Numbered from the stretch's first letter, positions 1 to 6,534 are shown. The stretch is 9,322 nt of DNA from Thermococcus sp. (GCA_011050175.1 DRGF01000031.1:1-9322); one strand, 5' to 3'. Numbers and translations are program-made. Notes: generated by a model not told the origin, from the sequence alone.

Positions 1-68
1 ACTCGTGGGAGGCCGTCGCGGCGGCGGTCGAGAGGGTGTACTCCTCGGTGAGTGGACAACGTTTTTAA
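1..68 (+). CDS. Partial 3' end of a probable GT4-family glycosyltransferase
   Basis: Only the end of this gene lies in the window. The reading frame starting at base 3 is open to a TAA at 66-68 and encodes about 21 residues, ending SWEAVAAAVERVYSSV then SGQRF. A final amphipathic helix of the type S-W-x-x-V-A-x-x-V-E-x-V-Y is the usual C-terminal end of GT-B fold family 4 glycosyltransferases, where it crosses back onto the N-terminal domain. The assignment is inference from this short pattern; sugar donor and acceptor cannot be told. Its stop codon overlaps the T-rich promoter element of the next gene. Confidence 0.5.
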   Translation, partial: SWEAVAAAVERVYSSVSGQRF

Positions 69-100
69 CGACCTCATCTCTGTGAAGGCTGAGGGGTGAG
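61..100 (+). promoter_or_regulatory. Promoter and ribosome binding site of the Sua5 gene
   Basis: GTTTTTAA at 61-68 looks like an archaeal TATA element and shares bases with the stop codon of the preceding gene. About 26 bases downstream is base 91, where GAGGGGTGAG (91-100) gives a good Shine-Dalgarno match just before the ATG at 104. The predicted leader would be about 13 bases. Confidence 0.5.
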
Positions 101-103
101 AGC

Positions 104-1123
104 ATGACGATAGTAATCAATATGCGAGACAGAGTGGACGAGAGGGGTATAAAGATAGCCGCGAGGCTTATACTGGAGGGGAAGCTTGTTGCGTTCCCAA
201 CTGAAACCGTTTACGGCCTGGGTGCGGATGCCCTGAACGCTCGAGCCGTGAGGAGGATATTTAAGGCCAAGGGCAGACCGGCGGACAACCCGCTTATTAT
301 CCATATAGCCGATTTCAGCGACCTGAGCCGGGTCGCGAGGGACATACCAAAGGAGGCGAGACTCCTCGCGGAGAGGTTCTGGCCAGGCCCCCTGACGATG
401 GTTCTGCCGAGGAAAGAGGACGTCCCGGACGTCACCACAGGCGGCCTCGACACCGTGGCGGTTAGAATGCCCGCCCATCCCATAGCGCTCGCGCTTATAA
501 GGGCCAGCACACCGGTAGCGGCCCCCTCGGCGAACATAAGCGGGAAACCAAGCCCCACCCTGGCAGAGCACGTCATAGACGACTTCTACGGCAGGATAGA
601 GTGCATAATTGACGGCGGGGAAACCAATATCGGAGTAGAGTCCACGGTGATAGACCTCAGTTCGGAGAGGCCAACCCTGCTGAGGCCCGGCGGGCTTCCG
701 CTGGAGGAGATCGAGAAGGTCATCGGAGGGGTTGAGATACATCCCGCGGTAAGGGGCAAGCTCGTCGATGTTGCCCGCTCCCCCGGAATGAAATACAAGC
801 ACTACTCCCCGAACGCCCAGGTCATAGTTGTCGAAGGAAAAAGGGAGAACGTCAGGAGAAAGATAGAGGAGCTCGTTGACGGGTACCGGAAAGAAGGGCT
901 GCGGGTCGGGGTTATGGCCACAGAACAATACGATGCAGACGAGTTCTTCCACCTCGGAACGAGCGAGGAGGAAGTCGCCAGGAATCTGTTCAAAGCATTA
1001 AGGTGGCTCGACAAGAGGGGAGTTGACATCATAATCGCGGAGGGGATAGGAGAGAGGGGCCTGGGCTTTGCCGTGATGAATAGACTAAGGAAGGCAGCAG
1101 GGTACAGGGTAGTTCAGGCATAG
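104..1123 (+). CDS. sua5: Threonylcarbamoyl-AMP synthase, Sua5 type (t6A tRNA modification)
   Basis: This enzyme makes L-threonylcarbamoyl-AMP from threonine, bicarbonate and ATP. The KEOPS complex then transfers the group to A37 of ANN-decoding tRNAs. It is a cytosolic protein of 339 residues, the length of two-domain Sua5 rather than single-domain TsaC/YrdC. The YrdC-like domain spans about 15-205, with PTETVYGLG at 32-40, the basic nucleotide-binding stretch KAKGRPADNP at 54-63, and SANISG at 142-147. The characteristic Sua5 linker, SPGMKYKHYSP, lies at 226-236 and is followed by the Rossmann-like Sua5 domain (about 238-335), which ends with GLGFAVMNRLRKAA. The ATG at 104 is preferred because it follows a strong GGGGTGAG site and a suitably placed TATA element. 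The gene has its own promoter, and the downstream gene also appears to have one, so the two need not form an operon. Confidence 0.96.
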   Translation: MTIVINMRDRVDERGIKIAARLILEGKLVAFPTETVYGLGADALNARAVRRIFKAKGRPADNPLIIHIADFSDLSRVARDIPKEARLLAERFWPGPLTMVLPRKEDVPDVTTGGLDTVAVRMPAHPIALALIRASTPVAAPSANISGKPSPTLAEHVIDDFYGRIECIIDGGETNIGVESTVIDLSSERPTLLRPGGLPLEEIEKVIGGVEIHPAVRGKLVDVARSPGMKYKHYSPNAQVIVVEGKRENVRRKIEELVDGYRKEGLRVGVMATEQYDADEFFHLGTSEEEVARNLFKALRWLDKRGVDIIIAEGIGERGLGFAVMNRLRKAAGYRVVQA

Positions 1124-1129
1124 ACAATG

Positions 1130-1138
1130 CTTAAATAT
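1130..1138 (+). promoter_or_regulatory. TATA element for the TPR-like gene
   Basis: CTTAAATAT starts seven bases after the Sua5 stop codon. A transcript would begin near 1158-1162. That places the ATG at 1127 upstream of the transcript and so argues against it as the start. The nearest downstream candidates are an out-of-frame ATG at 1164 and an in-frame TTG at 1196. Confidence 0.5.
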
Positions 1139-1195
1139 CCAAAGAACCAACATCCAGGCAGATATGGGGGACTTGAATCAGGCGGGGGGAGAACT

Positions 1196-2374
1196 TTGAT
1201 TGGTAGCGCGAGGCTGGAGGACCCAGTAAGCCTTGAAGAGCTTGCCATTAAAAAAATCAACGGGGGCCAGGTGAAAGAGGGACTAAAACTTATACTGCGT
1301 GCCGCGAAGGGCTATGAGGAGGTAGGGAGGATTGAGGACGCGGCCAGGCTCTATAAATACCTCGGCTATGCTGTTTTAGAGAGAACTAACTCTGTTGAGA
1401 AGGCCCGGCCCTCTCTTCTGAAGAGCGCCTACCTCCATCTTGACCTTATAGACGGCGAAATATCCAAGCTCGAGATTGATATCAACGCCCTCGATGAGTA
1501 CTGCTTCAGTGTCCTCGAAATTTTCGCCATACTAAACGACCACAAGAGCCTGGAGAAGTACGCCGAAGAGTTCGCCAGAATCTACGAGGACCTGGGGAAT
1601 TCATACAGGGACAACGAGGACATTGACATGGCTATTCAGGTCTACGAATCCGCCCACAGGTATTACAAACTGGCCAACAACGTCGAGGCGTGCAAGAAGA
1701 TAGCCGAGACCCTGATAACGCTCTACGGCCAGGTGGCGGAAAGCGGGCTGGAAGGTGGGGATATCCAGAATGCGGCGGAAGCGTTCTACCGCCTCGCGAG
1801 CTTTACACGGGTGCTGTTCGGCTACAGTATACATTTCATCGAGATGATGGACACCTCCGCCAAGAATTTCGAGAAGGCAAGCAAGATAGCGTACTCGAAC
1901 GGTGATCTGGACGACACCACCACACTCCTCGTCAGGGCCCAGTACGCGTACCTGCTGGCGAGAAACTTCAACAGGGCCAAACTAATCGGCCTCAATACCG
2001 CCAGAATGCTCTACCAGGTCATAAGTGCCCACCGCTCCGAGGGCGACGATGAGATGGCCACGGAAAAACTCCTGGAGTTGACGGAGGTCTTGATAGGCGT
2101 AGGAAAGCTCGACGAGGCTATGGAGACATATAAAAGCGCCCTTGAGGGCAAGAGCAACATAGAGTTCAGAGTGCGCGTGAGGCTGGCCGCGCTCAAGTGG
2201 TTCGCCGCGCTGAACAGTCGCGAAGATGTACTGGAGGACATCGAGAACATAGAGTACTACGCAGGGAGAAGAAAGTATCTGAAGGCCCTGGAGCTGGCGG
2301 AGAACGCCATGAAAAGAGAGGGACTCATTGAGACCCTGGAGAAGATCCACGCGGCCGAAGGAGTCTATCGTTAA
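1196..2374 (+). CDS. TPR-like alpha-helical repeat protein, function unknown
   Basis: From the TTG start this is 392 residues and almost entirely helical. Repeated helix pairs show TPR/SNAP-like spacing, for example a segment with AARLYKYLGYAV, another with MAIQVYESAHRYYKLANN, one with AAEAFYRLASF and one near the C-terminus with LDEAMETYKSALEG. No signal peptide, membrane segment or catalytic motif is visible, so a cytosolic scaffold or adaptor is the most that can be inferred. The open frame reaches back to an ATG at 1127, but that codon lies inside the apparent promoter. I prefer the TTG at 1196, preceded by GGGGGGAG with about five bases of spacing. An 11-codon ORF from ATG 1164 ends on a TGA overlapping this TTG, and a one-base gain in the G6 run at 1184-1189 would join the two frames. 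The exact N-terminus is therefore uncertain. The gene is convergent with the next one. Confidence 0.8.
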   Translation: MIGSARLEDPVSLEELAIKKINGGQVKEGLKLILRAAKGYEEVGRIEDAARLYKYLGYAVLERTNSVEKARPSLLKSAYLHLDLIDGEISKLEIDINALDEYCFSVLEIFAILNDHKSLEKYAEEFARIYEDLGNSYRDNEDIDMAIQVYESAHRYYKLANNVEACKKIAETLITLYGQVAESGLEGGDIQNAAEAFYRLASFTRVLFGYSIHFIEMMDTSAKNFEKASKIAYSNGDLDDTTTLLVRAQYAYLLARNFNRAKLIGLNTARMLYQVISAHRSEGDDEMATEKLLELTEVLIGVGKLDEAMETYKSALEGKSNIEFRVRVRLAALKWFAALNSREDVLEDIENIEYYAGRRKYLKALELAENAMKREGLIETLEKIHAAEGVYR

Positions 2375-2407
2375 CTCCCAAAATAGAATTGTAAGTAGTC
2401 AGAGAAG

Positions 2408-2417
2408 TAAAAAGAAG
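2408..2417 (-). terminator. Possible T-rich terminator after the SecB-like gene
   Basis: On the minus strand, immediately past the TGA at 2418-2420, the sequence reads CTTCTTTTTA. A short T-run just after the stop codon is typical of archaeal intrinsic termination. The run has only five Ts, so support is weak. No comparable T-run is visible on the plus strand for the convergent TPR-like gene. Confidence 0.25.
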
Positions 2418-2837
2418 TCAGGACTTAACCTCAACCCTCGGGAGGGGAATGTGGTAGGGCAGGCGCATCTCCTTTGAAAGGAGCATCAGTATCGGGGAGA
2501 CTTCCTTGGTTATGAAGTTGACGACCTCTGCAAAGGTTATCGGGTCTATTTTCTTGTCTTCCTCCCACTGGTTGAGAATCTCGTCTATCTTCTCCTTCTG
2601 CGGCGGGAGGTATAGTATGGCTCCCTCTATTGCACCCTCCGCAATCGTGGGGTTGTAACCTATCTCGTACCTGAAGAGTATCTCAATACCGTTCATCTTG
2701 CCGGTGGGGGTCCTTATCTCACCGAGGCGCATCTCCTTGATCTTCGGGGAGAGCCTGACCTCTATCTGACCACCGGGGACACCGGGAGCTTTCTTCTCTA
2801 TCTCAACCTTGGTTATGTTGAATCCCATCACTGGCAT
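2418..2837 (-). CDS. Conserved small protein, possible SecB-like fold
   Basis: A soluble protein of 139 residues without signal peptide, membrane segment or catalytic motif. The first half is strand-forming, with QIEVRLSPKI and later IEILFRYEIGYNP. It continues into AEGAIEGAILYLPP, then a charged helical stretch and a long helix (ITFAEVVNFITKEVSPILMLL). It ends in a proline-rich strand, LPYHIPLPRVEV. This order (curved sheet, long helix, P-rich end resembling the SecB C-terminal 'FPPL.L.PV' region) and the length near 150 residues suggest the SecB chaperone fold, for which archaeal relatives such as MJ0357 have been proposed. That is inference from pattern, not a match I could test. The frame is open to an ATG ending at 2849, giving 143 residues. 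I prefer the ATG at 2835-2837 because GGTGA lies six to ten bases before it and the TATA element puts the transcript start near 2843. Confidence 0.75.
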   Translation of the reverse strand: MPVMGFNITKVEIEKKAPGVPGGQIEVRLSPKIKEMRLGEIRTPTGKMNGIEILFRYEIGYNPTIAEGAIEGAILYLPPQKEKIDEILNQWEEDKKIDPITFAEVVNFITKEVSPILMLLSKEMRLPYHIPLPRVEVKS

Positions 2838-2864
2838 TTCTTTCACCATCCCAAATTTTTTGAC

Positions 2865-2872
2865 TAATATAA
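2865..2872 (-). promoter_or_regulatory. TATA element for the SecB-like gene
   Basis: The minus strand reads CTTATATTAG here. Its centre is about 26 bases before position 2843, just upstream of the preferred ATG at 2837. It lies back to back with the TATA element of the divergent nucleotidyltransferase gene, about 25 bases away. Confidence 0.45.
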
Positions 2873-2888
2873 GACGCTATCGGTAGGC

Positions 2889-2896
2889 CTTTAAAC
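2889..2896 (+). promoter_or_regulatory. TATA element for a probably leaderless nucleotidyltransferase mRNA
   Basis: CTTTAAAC has its centre about 26 bases before the ATG at 2919, and no purine-rich binding site precedes that ATG (the bases before it are GCTTTAGTTCG). Both facts point to a transcript that begins at or next to the start codon. Confidence 0.5.
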
Positions 2897-2918
2897 GTTC
2901 CGGTCGAGCTTTAGTTCG

Positions 2919-3623
2919 ATGCCGAGAGAAAAGGTGATTAGGGTCTGGGACGAGAGGGAAGTGGTCTATACGCCAAAGAGATGGCGCTACCTCTGGGAGA
3001 AGAGGGAGAAAGCGCTGAGGATAATGGAGCGCCTGAGCCAGTTCGACCCCCAGCTCTACGGCAGCGTCGCCAGGGGAGACGTAAGGCGGGACAGCGATAT
3101 AGACATATTCATACCCTACCGCGTGCCGGGATACCTCATAGAGCTCGCCCTTGAGGGGCTGGTGAGCAGAAGGAAGATAGTCATGGCGACCCCCTGGCAC
3201 CTAATCAAAGGTGTCATTGAGATAGACGAGGAGACGACCGTCACGTTTCCCCTGATCGACCCTACCGACAGGGAGCTCGAGTTCTATCGGTGGGGTGGGG
3301 CGCTTGATTTATGGGGCGTTAAAACGAAGGAGCGCGTCCCCGGGGTGAACAAGAAGCTCATCCTAATAATCCCAACCGAAAAGGGCCACATCGAGAGGGA
3401 AGTCGTCGGGAGAGAGAGCGAGGTGGCAAAAATCCTCGGCGTGAGTGTGGATATCGTTATCGAGCGCGTCCACGTTCTGACGAGAAGGGACAGCATCGGG
3501 AGAACCGGAATCTACATCAACGAGGAAGTCCCCGACTGGATGAGCTTCGAGGAGGCCCTGAAAATCATCGCCGACCGCGACCCGAACGTCAGGAAAAAGG
3601 TCAGGGAGCGCGGGGGAATATGA
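2919..3623 (+). CDS. Stand-alone nucleotidyltransferase (DNA polymerase beta superfamily)
   Basis: The 234-residue protein carries the superfamily signature at 47-64: G48-S49, R52-G53, then S59-D60-I61-D62 followed by IFI. D60 and D62 would bind the two catalytic metals. A third carboxylate is expected on a later strand, and E101 or D103 in the stretch VIEIDEE is the best candidate. An N-terminal basic and aromatic helix (about 19-40) precedes the catalytic core. A C-terminal domain (about 125-234) that I do not recognise ends in an alpha-helical, highly charged tail. It is too short for a CCA-adding enzyme and lacks that family's other domains. It is also longer than the ~100-residue MNT antitoxin type, and no HEPN partner gene is adjacent. 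The reaction is presumably transfer of a nucleotide to an unknown acceptor. The ATG at 2919 fits a leaderless mRNA. The gene ends 12 bases before the convergent serS stop. Confidence 0.85.
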   Translation: MPREKVIRVWDEREVVYTPKRWRYLWEKREKALRIMERLSQFDPQLYGSVARGDVRRDSDIDIFIPYRVPGYLIELALEGLVSRRKIVMATPWHLIKGVIEIDEETTVTFPLIDPTDRELEFYRWGGALDLWGVKTKERVPGVNKKLILIIPTEKGHIEREVVGRESEVAKILGVSVDIVIERVHVLTRRDSIGRTGIYINEEVPDWMSFEEALKIIADRDPNVRKKVRERGGI

Positions 3624-3635
3624 GAGAAAAGGGCA

Positions 3636-5003
3636 TCAGCCCTGGCAACACTTCTCCTTCATGTGGGCAGGCAGTATCTCCTTGAAGCCGGTGTACTTCC
3701 AGAGGGCCTTCGGGAGCTTGACAACGCCCTCCTCGGTCTGGTGGTTCTCAAGTATGGCAACGATGGCCCTTGAGGTGGCTATGGCCGTCGAGTTGAGCGT
3801 GTGCACGAAGCGGGGCTTCTCGTGGGTCTTGTCGCGGAAGCGGATGTTGAGCCTCCTCGCCTGCCACTCGGTACAGTTGCTGGCAGAGACAACCTCTCTG
3901 AACTTGCCCTGGCCTGCCATCCAGGCCTCGATGTCGTACTTCTTGGCGGCAACGTATCCAAGGTCACCCGTACAGATGTTGACAACCCTGTACGGTATCT
4001 CAAGCTCCTGGAATATCTCCTCCGCGTTGGCTATGAGCTTCTCGTGCCATTCCCAGCTCTCCTCGGGCCTCGAGTAAATGAACTGCTCAACCTTGTGGAA
4101 CTGGTGGACGCGGAAGATTCCCTTCGTGTCCTTTCCGGCGGTTCCGGCCTCCTTCCTGAAGCACGGGCTCACTCCAACGTAGAGCAGCGGGAGGTCTTTT
4201 CCATCCAGTATCTCGTTGGCGTGCATTCCGGCGAGCGGGTGCTCCGCCGTCGGGATGAGGTAGAGGTCCTCACCTTCAATCTTGTAGATGACGTCCTCGA
4301 AGTCACCGAAGCTCGTGACACCCTCCTCCACAAAGCGCCTGACCATGTAGGGCGGAATGACCGGGACAAAGCCCTTCTCAATGAGCTTGTCGAGGGCGAA
4401 GCGGACCAGCGCCAGGTCAAGTATGGCCAGCTCGTTCATGAGGTAGTAGAAGCGCGCACCGCTCACCTTCGCGGCCCTCTCAAGGTCGGCTCCCCTTAAA
4501 AGCTCAAGCATGTCAACGTGGAGCTTCGGCCTCCAGTCGAGGACTTCATACTCCATCTTTCCAAGGCTCTGCTCCTTAAAGCTCTCAAGGAAACCTTCCC
4601 AGACCCTTGCCTTGCCCCAGAACCTGATTGGGACGTTCTCGCTGTCGTCCTTGCCGACCGGGACGCTCTCGTGGGTGATGTTCGGCAGGCGCCAGAGGTA
4701 GTAGTCGATTTTCTTTTTCAACTCCTCAACTTCCCTCTCGAGCTCCTCGATCTGCTTCACTATCTCGTTGCTTTTAGCCAGCAGATCATCTATCGGCTCT
4801 CCGGCCTTCTTGCGCTTGCCTATCTGGACGGCAAGCTGGTTGCGCTCCTTCCTGAGCTGGTTGATTTTCCTCAGGTTCTCACGCCACCTGGCATCGAGCT
4901 CCAGAATCTCGTCTATCCACTTGAGCTTCTCTATCTCTCCGCGCTTTATGAGGTCCCCTTTGACGATATCGGGGTTTTCACGAATGAGCTTTATGTCCAG
5001 CAT
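3636..5003 (-). CDS. serS: Seryl-tRNA synthetase
   Basis: This enzyme charges tRNA-Ser with serine (also the first step for selenocysteine where that exists). The 455-residue length is usual for the common bacterial/eukaryal-type class II SerRS, not the rare methanogen type. Residues about 30-102 form the antiparallel coiled-coil arm that grips the tRNA long variable arm, visible as heptad-like runs such as LRKINQLRKERNQL and QIEELEREVEELKKK. The catalytic domain follows. Motif 1 lies near 190-220, the serine-binding T-A-E at 252-254, and motif 2 at about 281-309 with FRKEAGTAG and FRVHQFHKVEQF. A conserved ASNCTEWQARR lies at 374-384, and motif 3 near 403-423 includes R412. The protein ends in an unusual KCCQG. 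The start at 5003 has AGGTGG six bases upstream. It follows moeA on the same strand by 75 bases but has its own TATA element. Confidence 0.98.
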   Translation of the reverse strand: MLDIKLIRENPDIVKGDLIKRGEIEKLKWIDEILELDARWRENLRKINQLRKERNQLAVQIGKRKKAGEPIDDLLAKSNEIVKQIEELEREVEELKKKIDYYLWRLPNITHESVPVGKDDSENVPIRFWGKARVWEGFLESFKEQSLGKMEYEVLDWRPKLHVDMLELLRGADLERAAKVSGARFYYLMNELAILDLALVRFALDKLIEKGFVPVIPPYMVRRFVEEGVTSFGDFEDVIYKIEGEDLYLIPTAEHPLAGMHANEILDGKDLPLLYVGVSPCFRKEAGTAGKDTKGIFRVHQFHKVEQFIYSRPEESWEWHEKLIANAEEIFQELEIPYRVVNICTGDLGYVAAKKYDIEAWMAGQGKFREVVSASNCTEWQARRLNIRFRDKTHEKPRFVHTLNSTAIATSRAIVAILENHQTEEGVVKLPKALWKYTGFKEILPAHMKEKCCQG

Positions 5004-5009
5004 CGTTTT

Positions 5010-5046
5010 CCACCTGAGGAAAGAAAGGTGAAGGAGTTTAAAAAAG
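5010..5046 (-). promoter_or_regulatory. serS promoter and ribosome binding site
   Basis: On the minus strand CTTTTTTAAAC (about 5036-5046) is a TATA-like element. About 26 bases later comes AGGTGG (5010-5015), six bases before the ATG, giving a predicted leader near 12 bases. The same T-run lies about 35 bases past the moeA stop and could also help terminate moeA transcripts. Confidence 0.45.
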
Positions 5047-5078
5047 GTTTTGATAGGGGATTTGGAAGGACGACGAAC

Positions 5079-6281
5079 TCAGCCGAAGAATGTCACTTCC
5101 ACTTCTTCCCCCGCTTCCAGTATCTCAACGTTCTCAGGAACCTCGATGAAGCCGTCGGCATCCACGAAGCTCGTTACCGCTCCGCTTCCCTTGAGTATGG
5201 GAACCGCTTTTTCGCCCTCCACCTTAACGGGAAGGAACTGCCTCCTGCCCTTAACGGAGAAGACCTTGTGGGCGAGAACCTTTCTGACCTTTCTAACCTC
5301 GTCCTCCCTTCCGAGGAGCCTTCTCAGGAGCGGTGCAACGAGCAGGGTAAAGTTGGTGAGACAGCTGGTCGGGTATCCCGGCAGGCCAAAGACGGGCTTT
5401 CCGTTAATCAGGCCGATTATCGTCGGCTTTCCTGGCTGTATAGCTATGCCGTGGATCTTCACCTCGCCGAGTTCTTCTATTATCGAACTGGTCAAATCCC
5501 TTATCCCTCCGCTTGCGCCACCGCTGAGGATCACCACGTCGCAACACTCAACGCCATTCTCGATGAGTGCCTTGAGGCTCTCGCGGTCGTCCCTGGCTAT
5601 GCCGAGAAAGATAGCCTCGCCGCCGAGCTCCCTGACCGCGTCGACTATTGCGCGGCCGTTGATATCGTATATCTGACCGTATCTCAGCTCACTCCCCGGG
5701 AGAACCACCTCATTGCCGGTGCTTATAACCGCCACCCGAGGCTTCCTGAAGACCGGAACCTCAGCAACTCCTATAGCCGAGAGGAGTGCCGTGTCCTTGA
5801 AAGTCAGCCTCGTTCCGCGTTTGAGAAGGGTCTTTCCTCGGGGGATGTCAGTCCCGGCCTTCATGACGCCGAGACCGGGGTAGGCAGGCTTGTAGATGAC
5901 CACATCGTCTCCTTCCCTCTCCACGTCCTCGAACTGTATGACGGCGTCCGCACCCTTCGGCAGCGGTGCGCCCGTGGATATGTAAACGCTCTCACCGGGC
6001 TTGAGCTCCACGGTTGGAGTGTCTCCGGCGTTTATCTCACCGATTACTTTCAGCCTGACCGGCTCGCTTTCGCTCGCCATGAACGTGTCTTTGGCCCTTA
6101 CTGCGTAGCCGTCAACAGTGGCGCGGTCAAAGGGCGGGACGTCTATCGGTGATGTTATGTCCTCGGCCAAAACCCTGCCAAGGGCCCCGTCCAGTGGGAC
6201 TCTCTCGACTTCCTGCTCAAGAGGAAACGATTCAATAACTTCCAGGGCTTTCTCAAGCGGGACGACCTTCAGGAACGCCAT
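5079..6281 (-). CDS. moeA: Molybdopterin molybdenumtransferase MoeA (molybdo/tungstopterin synthesis)
   Basis: MoeA inserts molybdate or tungstate into adenylylated molybdopterin, the last common step of cofactor synthesis. In Thermococcales the metal is mostly tungsten, for aldehyde:ferredoxin oxidoreductases; that is lineage knowledge, not visible here. At 400 residues the length is typical. The N-terminal region (about 1-170) holds PPFDRATVDGYAV at 49-61 and STGAPLPKGADAV at 102-114. The MogA/gephyrin-like domain (about 178-320) has ISTGNE at 186-191, LSGGASGG at 252-259 (the usual form being SGG[VA]SxG) followed by D262, IQPGKP at 281-286 and GLPGYPTS at 299-306. A C-terminal beta domain (about 335-400) completes the fold. 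There is no fused substrate-binding domain. The ATG at 6281 follows GGTGGT by three bases. Thermococcales often carry more than one moeA; which copy this is cannot be told. Confidence 0.97.
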   Translation of the reverse strand: MAFLKVVPLEKALEVIESFPLEQEVERVPLDGALGRVLAEDITSPIDVPPFDRATVDGYAVRAKDTFMASESEPVRLKVIGEINAGDTPTVELKPGESVYISTGAPLPKGADAVIQFEDVEREGDDVVIYKPAYPGLGVMKAGTDIPRGKTLLKRGTRLTFKDTALLSAIGVAEVPVFRKPRVAVISTGNEVVLPGSELRYGQIYDINGRAIVDAVRELGGEAIFLGIARDDRESLKALIENGVECCDVVILSGGASGGIRDLTSSIIEELGEVKIHGIAIQPGKPTIIGLINGKPVFGLPGYPTSCLTNFTLLVAPLLRRLLGREDEVRKVRKVLAHKVFSVKGRRQFLPVKVEGEKAVPILKGSGAVTSFVDADGFIEVPENVEILEAGEEVEVTFFG

Positions 6282-6284
6282 TCT

Positions 6285-6321
6285 ACCACCAAGGGAAAAG
6301 AAAAGTATCGACGTATAAATG
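6285..6321 (-). promoter_or_regulatory. moeA promoter and ribosome binding site
   Basis: The minus strand carries ATTTATAC (TATA core at about 6314-6320), with the transcript start predicted near 6291. GGTGGT (6285-6290) then precedes the ATG at 6281. The element lies between moeA and the stop of the acidic mini-gene, so moeA does not depend on read-through from it. Confidence 0.55.
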
Positions 6322-6341
6322 GGTTGCGTAAGCGGAAGTGT

Positions 6342-6494
6342 TTACCACTCGTCCTCCTCTTCCCAGTCTTCTTCCTCCCACTCCTCCCAGTCCTCGTCGA
6401 ACTCGTCCTCCTCAAGCTCCCACTCCGCTTCTTCCTCGAAAAGCTCTTCCTCTTCGAACTCCTCGATCTTCTTCTTTTTCTTAGGAGGCTGCAT
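6342..6494 (-). CDS. Highly acidic 50-residue protein, function unknown
   Basis: ATG at 6492-6494 opens a 50-codon frame ending in TAA at 6342-6344. The protein begins MQPPKKKKKI and then turns almost wholly acidic: 29 of its 50 residues are Glu or Asp, five are Trp (25, 36, 39, 44, 50), and the only basic residues are the five lysines at 5-9. Net charge is about -24. Repeating E/D-E-W blocks fill the second half. Support for a real gene comes from a TATA element at 6526-6534, a G-rich site (GGGGGAT) about five bases before the ATG, and a clean stop just before the moeA promoter. Such a chain is probably disordered alone; it might act as a nucleic-acid mimic or as a partner of a basic protein, but that is speculation. 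I do not recognise a family. The opposite-strand frame would be a poly-serine protein and is a compositional shadow. Confidence 0.7.
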   Translation of the reverse strand: MQPPKKKKKIEEFEEEELFEEEAEWELEEDEFDEDWEEWEEEDWEEEDEW

Positions 6495-6497
6495 CCC

Positions 6498-6534
6498 GAT
6501 CCCCCTTTCTACCTGGCGATAATGGCTTATAAAC
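6498..6534 (-). promoter_or_regulatory. Promoter and ribosome binding site of the acidic mini-gene
   Basis: GTTTATAAG on the minus strand (6526-6534) is a strong TATA match. The predicted transcript start is near 6504, followed by a G-rich stretch, GGGGGATC (6498-6505), that can serve as ribosome binding site for the ATG at 6494. Confidence 0.5.

Noticed and set aside
1073..1079. GTGATGA resembling the C box of a C/D guide RNA near the end of the Sua5 gene
   Set aside because: No matching D or D' CTGA boxes lie at the right distances, and the bases encode conserved Sua5 residues (AVMNR).
1127..1195. ATG at 1127 as the start of the TPR-like protein (longer N-terminus)
   Set aside because: It overlaps the apparent TATA element, lies upstream of the predicted transcript start, has no ribosome site, and adds a Gly/Arg/Pro-rich segment unlike the rest of the helical protein.
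3630..3643. Short inverted repeat AGGGC-ATCA-GCCCT at the serS stop, between convergent genes
   Set aside because: A five-base stem without an adjoining T-run is weak, and archaeal termination does not generally need hairpins; likely chance.
4518..6152. Long plus-strand open frame opposite serS and moeA (544 codons)
   Set aside because: It runs antisense across two clearly identified genes and the gap between them, shows no family features, and is the expected shadow of biased codon use in G+C-rich archaeal genes.
6346..6480. Long pyrimidine-rich tract on the plus strand as possible H-DNA or regulatory element
   Set aside because: GAG/GAA/GAC codons of the acidic protein explain the strand bias, the tract is interrupted by A and G, and I see no clear long mirror repeat.
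6319..6522. Plus-strand serine-rich frame opposite the acidic mini-gene
   Set aside because: Its poly-Ser/Phe content is the complement of Glu/Asp/Lys codons. The promoter, ribosome site and stop placement all favour the minus-strand acidic frame.
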